Below, piece by piece: positions 59,219-64,000 of a DNA stretch of 64,000 nt. Below the pieces are notes generated by a model. The model saw nothing but the letters and a program-made list of their open reading frames with translations, was not told where the DNA came from and ran no database searches. The stretch is from Deroplatys truncata (Eukaryota > Arthropoda > Insecta > Mantodea > Mantidae): assembly GCA_030765065.1 (NCBI GenBank), contig CM060987.1:73294557-73358556 (forward strand), given 5' to 3'. Numbering within the stretch: position 1 is the first letter of the stretch; the number at the start of each line of letters is the position of its first letter. The position numbers and the translations under genes are program-made.

Positions 59219-60953
59219 GGATGAACCTGAACTTCACCGACAAACTTTTAGAGGTTGTTCAGGGATACCTCCTAAGTATTTTGGTATGAGAACAAGGTCT
59301 CCGGCGGCTCGTTACAGGGTAATTGCATTTCGTTTGGTTTCTTGCCCCAATTAGCTTTGTATCTGTATTGCACTGAAAATACTACACAGCAGTGAATGTC
59401 GACGTTATGCACTGTGTTTCTTGTTTGTAAACAAATTGTTTCCATTCACGCACGGTGCTTGCTGTTGACAACAGCAATCCCTCTTTAGTTCGTTGTCTTC
59501 AAGTTTGCAATCAGTACTGCTCGGTTCTGTCTTGGGCTTTGTTTTTCCGGCAGTGTTAATTGTGCGTTAACAGTGATACGTTGGCCGATATTCACCTCGT
59601 GTATGAATTCACTGAATGTAATGGAAGAGTGGCACACGCTATGCTGAGCTATTCCGCACCGACATCAACCACATCACAGTACTTTTGCATCTGTACATAG
59701 GCGCCTACGAGAAGCTTGTTCCTTCCTTGTTAGAATGGAAGATATTGGCCGTGCGAGGTATGCCAGAACACCCAATCTGGAAGAGAATATGTTACACGGG
59801 ATTGGTAGCAATCCTGCCGCTAGTAGTTGGCGCGTTGCACGATCTGTGAACACAAGCCAATCAACTGTTTTGAGAGTCGTACATGAACAACAATTGCACC
59901 CGTATTACCCACAGAAGGTGCAGTCATTCCAGCCAGCGGACTTCTCACTTTGAGTGGAGTTTGGAAATTGGTTCCTACAGCAATGTGCAGAAAACCACAA
60001 TTTTCCAGCTTTGGGTTGTTTATAGACGAGGTCAAGTTTACAAGAGAGAGCATGTTCAACATTAGGAATAGCCATGTACGGGATTACGAAAATCCACACG
60101 CACTGGTTGTCGATTTTATAAACAGCAGTTTTCTGTGAATGTATGGGCTGGTATTATCAATGATTTTGTAATTGGACCTTACGTACCTCCTGATACACTG
60201 AATGGAGTCGTGTAAAAAACGTTCCTTCACCATGTCCACCAACAGTTCCAGAAGATGTGGCACTGAGAATTCGTCAGCTTATGTGGTTTCAACATGATGG
60301 AGCGCCGGCACGCTTTGTTCTCGATGTTAAGAGCCACATTGATGTGCAGTTTGGACGACAATATATTGGTCGCGGTGGTCCTATTTTCCATGGCCAGTTC
60401 GGTCACCAGACATGACACCAATGGACTTCTTCTGAGCGTATGTGAAGAGTCTAGTTTACGAGACTCGGTCGTTAATCGCATGGACCTGGTTGTTAGGATT
60501 TCGCAGCCGCGGAATTAGTACACCAAATTGCTGGAAAACTTGAGCGTATAAGGCAGTCGATTAGTGCGGCTGTACACTCTGCCGTGATCTTGGTGGGCAT
60601 TTTGAACAATACCTCTAAGTGAGCAGTATCGCATTTGTTACATACTGTACTGTACATTGACAGATTAGATTGAACGCACTGTGATAAAAGTGTACGTGTT
60701 TCGTCTGCGGAATGTTGCATTACTCTGTGTTGTGTGTTGTGCGTTTTGGTTATTGTATATTATACAGGCTTCTTAACTGTTGTGAAGGTATTTTCACAGA
60801 AACAAGGGTGATTGGGGCAACAAACCGAATAAATCATAATTACATTATTACTCTGTAACGAGCTTCCGTAGACCATAGGTCCTTTATACCAAAATACTCG
60901 GAAGGTATCCCTAAACAACATCTGAACGTTTGTGGGTGGACTTTGGTTCACCC
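59219..60953 (+). mobile_element. DNA transposon with long (~100 bp) imperfect terminal inverted repeats
   Basis: The left 100 bp (GGATGAACCTGAACTTCACC, GACAAAC, TTGTTCAGGGATACC, AGTATTTTGGTAT, GGCTCGTTACAG) match the complement of the right 100 bp (GGGTGAACCAAAGTCCACCC, CACAAAC, TTGTTTAGGGATACC, AGTATTTTGGTAT, AGCTCGTTACAG). The left flank is TA and the right flank TG, a possible mutated TA duplication. It carries a dead DUF4817/DDE transposase and interrupts a family X copy. Confidence 0.82.
59590..60610 (+). pseudogene. Dead DUF4817/DDE-type transposase
   Basis: ADIHLVYEFTECNGRVAHAM near 59583 is the DUF4817-type N-terminus. The frame at 59735-59953 gives RTPNLEENMLHGIGSNPAAS, VARSVNTSQSTVLRVVHEQQ and LHPYYPQKVQ, a clear second HTH. 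Then FTRESMFNIRNSHVRDYENP (the TDEA.FTR.G..N..N.H.W..ENPH block) in 59950-60138, FSVNVWAGIINDFVIGPYVP near 60130-60190, and after further frameshifts DGAPARFVLDVKSHI (60298-60342, with the second Asp) and GRGGPIF. Stops and frame changes are scattered throughout. Confidence 0.82.
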
Positions 60954-61240
60954 TGCATGTGAATTTGTCATTGATAGGGAAAGATGGGCGAGAGTATCAC
61001 ATTAGATTTTTATTTTAAATCTGGTTGTTCTTCTGAACTTTTTGCATACGTTGTTGCAAATAACAACTTTGTTCTAATAACAAAGAATTCTGCTGTTTTT
61101 GCACGTTTTGTTCTGCCTTATAGGAATATGCTTCTACTCATTTAATTGATTAATTCTAATGAATGCCGGAAATTAATTTCAGCGCCGGTATACGTTTTAA
61201 AGAAATGCTCAGAAATACCAACTCGTGAGTGAGATAGGTG

Positions 61241-62160
61241 TTGTATTGTATTTCGACTGTTGGGGAGCCGAACTTGAAGTAGTTGCAACCGCACGTATGG
61301 TAAAAAGGTTTCCGGAAGCCTTCGCCCCAAATGTACTTTCCGGTGGCCTTTGCCCCAAATGTTTAAAAAAAGTATTAACTTTGTAATTTTTTACTGCTTC
61401 TTTGAATATTATATATTTATGTTTGCCTCGGCTACGTCAGTATTTATATTTTTTTAGACACACGAATGTCTTAGTCAGTGGTGCGACTGAAGAATGTAGG
61501 CTTACACAGATTAAAATTTTACTTCACTCCTTTTGTTCATGCTTGACACGATTTAAATAACACTTCACTGATGTAAAGAGCTGTGAGATTTTTTTTATTA
61601 ATTACTTGCACTTTTTAACATGTAAACTATTTTGGTCTCACACAAAATGCTTATTAAATTTCTTGAGGACGCATCTCGCGTCCGGTTAGGAACGCTGTCT
61701 ACAAGCAACTGACTTCTGAATTTGTAAATTTTGCTCTATTTTAGTTTCTGATTAGCTAATCCTAGTCCAATAGAATACCTTCATTTAACTAAAGATTTTT
61801 TTGTTGTTGATTGGCTATTTTATAAACTGTCACTAAAATTACATTATTGATTCCAAGAATCACCAGTAGCATTATTAAACTTTCAAATACATTATTGCCT
61901 CAAGGTTGCCTCATTGTTACCTCATTGTTAGCAGCTTTTAACCTATTATTCTCACAGCTCCTACATTATTAAATTACGTAATACATTCACACAACATTAT
62001 TAAACACGTATACAATAACATAAACATATATAATGACTGTAATATACACTTTTTATATATAGTTACATACACATATTGCTTTAAGGCGGGCTGTTATTGA
62101 ATTTATATATTATATAATTAGACTGAAATCATTTAAGTGTTAAAAATACCTCCTCATGAG
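61241..62160 (-). repeat. Dispersed repeat R4, possibly a solo LTR, inverted copy
   Basis: Reverse complement of 4674-5567 throughout: GGACGCATCTCGCGTCCG (61667-61684), TTGATTGGCTATTTTATAAACTG (reverse of the TATA-like region), the TCTCACAGCTC/GAGCTGTGAGA pair, and GGCGGGCTGTTATTGAATTT. On its own strand it begins TGTCTCATGAGG and ends AATACAATACA. No flanking duplication is certain (AAAAC versus AACAC or ACACC). Confidence 0.75.
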
Positions 62161-63804
62161 ACAGTTTTAAAACATAGCGTGTGTAAATTAAACCATGTTA
62201 TCGATATCAGCATTAAAGGGTAGACGATTTTATAACTCTGCTTTTAATGCAGCTACACAACACTTGCATTGTACCACAGTGTTATCGTTGATTCTGTGGA
62301 AATATAGTTTCTTGTAAAATGTTCGTAGCTCATTGTTATAAGGAAGTATAGAATTTTATGAACAAGCTGTGATTAGAGACCATATTATTGTGAAAACTGT
62401 ACCTTCTCCTGCCTGTGTAACTGTTCTTACCCTATGTGTTGTTGCTAATTGGTATACATATCTTTATCACTGTAATTTTATACATATTTTACAACAAATA
62501 CTTGGGTGTCCAGACTGAACGGTGTCTATTCAACAATGTGTGTAATAAAATGCATGTAATTGCTGTATTAATTTGATGTCATCTATTGCAAATTGCTCAC
62601 TACGACTGTGCATATTAATTATTTCTTTTTGTACTTCTTTAGTTAAACAAAAGGGCGATATTTGAAAGAAAATTTTGGATGTTGTATATGTTAGGGGTGT
62701 ATTAATGTTTATAGGTGTGAACGCTTATTGGTTTCTATTTGCAGCTAAACTGTCGCATGTCTGTTATTTTATCTCCTTAGAGGAGAAAACGTGCGAACGT
62801 ATCTCAATTCTTACTTAAATCACTGCATTGTTAATATACATTATCGTTTAATTTTGTTGTCAACTGAATGAATTTAGACACAAAATCAGCGCTTCTGATG
62901 CGATGTCTATCACAAATGAAAATAATTTCATTGAGGTTCATACAAGTTTATAAAATATTTTTAATAATAAACTAAAATTATATTATATCAAATGTGAACC
63001 ATTGACAAAATGGATTTTGCATTGTAATGATGCTTATTTATAAACGATATTCAGCAATTAGAAGTGGAACGGTTGTTCACAACATTGAACAATAAATTTA
63101 GTGTACAATTTTAAACATTTCATTAATTCGAATCTCTATATTGTAGACTATTCCATAAGAGTTGAATTTGAAGGCGGAAATTGGTAATTTATTAGCTATG
63201 CGTTTAACTTTTATATCATGTAGAGCACTTATATTCAGTTTTTATTTATTCAAGGTAATATTGACATTATGTATTAAAACACGATAACTTAAGGCACCAT
63301 CATATTTGTAGCCATGAATGAAATATTGATAAATGTAGAAAATTAACGCTGAGTGTAGGAAGATATTTATCTGCTACACTTCTTGTAATTCCACCCGCAG
63401 TGTACAGACAACAAAATGGATGTCTACGGGTTTATTCGTCGTCTGCCAGTTACTTGTACAGGTGATTATCGGGGTTACTTGGTGCTGCGAGGGAAACAAT
63501 TGCGGAATGTCTCCAATTATTTCCAAAATAGCGAGCATGTTTTAGTACATTACCACAGAAACTGGGAAAGTTTAGAGTGAATGAGACTTCCTTCAGCAGC
63601 TTGTCGAATATGGCAGTCTTACTAGTACATGGCGGCTACCTCACGGATAGCTACCTATGTACATATTTATTTATCTAACACGGAGTCGCTTGTTTTAACT
63701 GGTAATTCATACTCGTACATCTTGTTAGCTAACAGTTTTAGGTATCTTGTGAATTAATAATACATATTCTCACTAATACCAGTTTCTTATAGCCTTGCCC
63801 ACTA
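62161..63804. other. No recognisable gene or repeat
   Basis: AT-rich, becoming slightly GC-richer from 63390 to 63660. No frame of 60 codons, no transposase motif, no tRNA-like box. Confidence 0.45.
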
Positions 63805-63806
63805 TA

Positions 63807-64000
63807 CAGGTTTATTCAAAAAGAAAGAACAGATTTTAAATATTCATTTTTAATGAACGACAACAGATAGCGACACATACGACACATTATTGAATACAGG
63901 AAAGTTCAAAGTTTTAAGCCCCACCTATTAGTTCCATTCAGTGCCTGCGCGGCGCTGTTGTTGTTTACAAGAAAATGGCGACGCCCAGGAAAAGTCGTTT
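63807..64000 (+). mobile_element. Start of a DNA transposon cut by the window edge
   Basis: After a TA at 63805-63806 the sequence CAGGTTTATTCAAAAAGAAA begins, a terminal-repeat-like start, followed by about 140 bp of leader and an ATG at 63975. The other end lies outside the window, so the terminal repeat cannot be confirmed. Confidence 0.55.
63975..64000 (+). CDS. Transposase start, DUF4817-like (partial)
   Basis: ATG at 63975 gives MATPRKSR before the window ends. MATP(Q/R)(K/Q)... is a common start for DUF4817-type transposases in insects, and the position about 170 bp inside a terminal-repeat-like start fits. Only eight codons are visible, so the call rests mainly on context. Confidence 0.45.

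Larger units (their letters stand above)
58205..61010 (+). repeat. Family X copy broken by a SINE and a DNA transposon
   Basis: It starts near the microsatellite (GT/GA runs at 58239-58297), then AACTTGGTATTCAGATTCAG, AGATGCGACAAGAAGG and CATTACTGGTGAACCATAAG. Interrupted by SINE A at 58658-58960, it resumes CAATTTATGTGAAATAACAT and goes to about 59216. The tail reappears beyond the transposon at about 60958-61010 (GATAGGGAAAG...GTATCACATTAGATTTTT, matching the normal GTAGAGAAAG...GTAACACATCAGATTTTT). Confidence 0.75.

Overview
This window looks like repeat-dominated intergenic DNA from an animal, most likely an insect. The evidence is an AT-rich background, many dead Tc1/mariner-type transposons of the insect mariner and DUF4817 kinds, several tRNA-derived SINE families with RNA polymerase III A and B boxes, a Ty3/Gypsy Gag-protease relic and a non-LTR retrotransposon RNase H relic. 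The order cannot be fixed from the sequence; a large repeat-rich genome such as a cockroach, termite or stick insect would fit, but that is inference. I found no bacterial-type genes, no rRNA or true tRNA gene and no convincing host protein-coding exon. Nearly all long open frames are chance or lie in repeats.

Layout. 0-9 kb: a SINE (675-1022) with a perfect target-site duplication, two copies of a high-copy non-coding repeat here called family X, a possible solo LTR (4674-5567) and a mariner relic split in two (6195-6412, 7495-8090). 9.8-20 kb: repeat R2, more X copies, two long GC-rich SINEs, a complete-ended Tc1-like element (13559-14858) and an internally deleted mariner (18684-19584). 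20.4-24.1 kb: an insertion of about 3.66 kb with no open frame of 60 codons or more, splitting a second R2 copy and carrying diverged internal repeat units of about 300 bp. 24.7-35.5 kb: SINE copies, repeat R3 (two direct copies) and a composite X cluster. 35.8-38.35 kb: a mariner with matching termini whose 3' untranslated end holds a second DNA transposon (37095-38137); this carries the only transposon-type frame in the window that is still open, 150 codons.

39-64 kb: an X copy, two irritans-like mariner relics either side of a non-LTR RNase H relic (40.8-42.6 kb), an X element inserted into another X (44996-46826), a G-poor tract of about 1 kb (47.8-48.8 kb), a DUF4817 transposase relic, a Gypsy Gag-protease relic in a GC-richer patch (54.7-55.5 kb), an X copy broken by both a SINE and a 1.7-kb DNA transposon (58.2-61.0 kb), the inverted partner of the possible solo LTR (61241-62160), and the first 194 bp of another DNA transposon at the right edge.

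The parts do not form a pathway. They record successive insertions, and the nesting gives relative ages: family X is older than SINEs A, B and C and than the 59-61 kb transposon, and the outer mariner is older than the element inside it. The best candidates for undescribed biology are the 150-aa frame at 37487-37939, the ORF-less insertion at 20449-24112 and family X, whose ends are defined here by its self-insertion.
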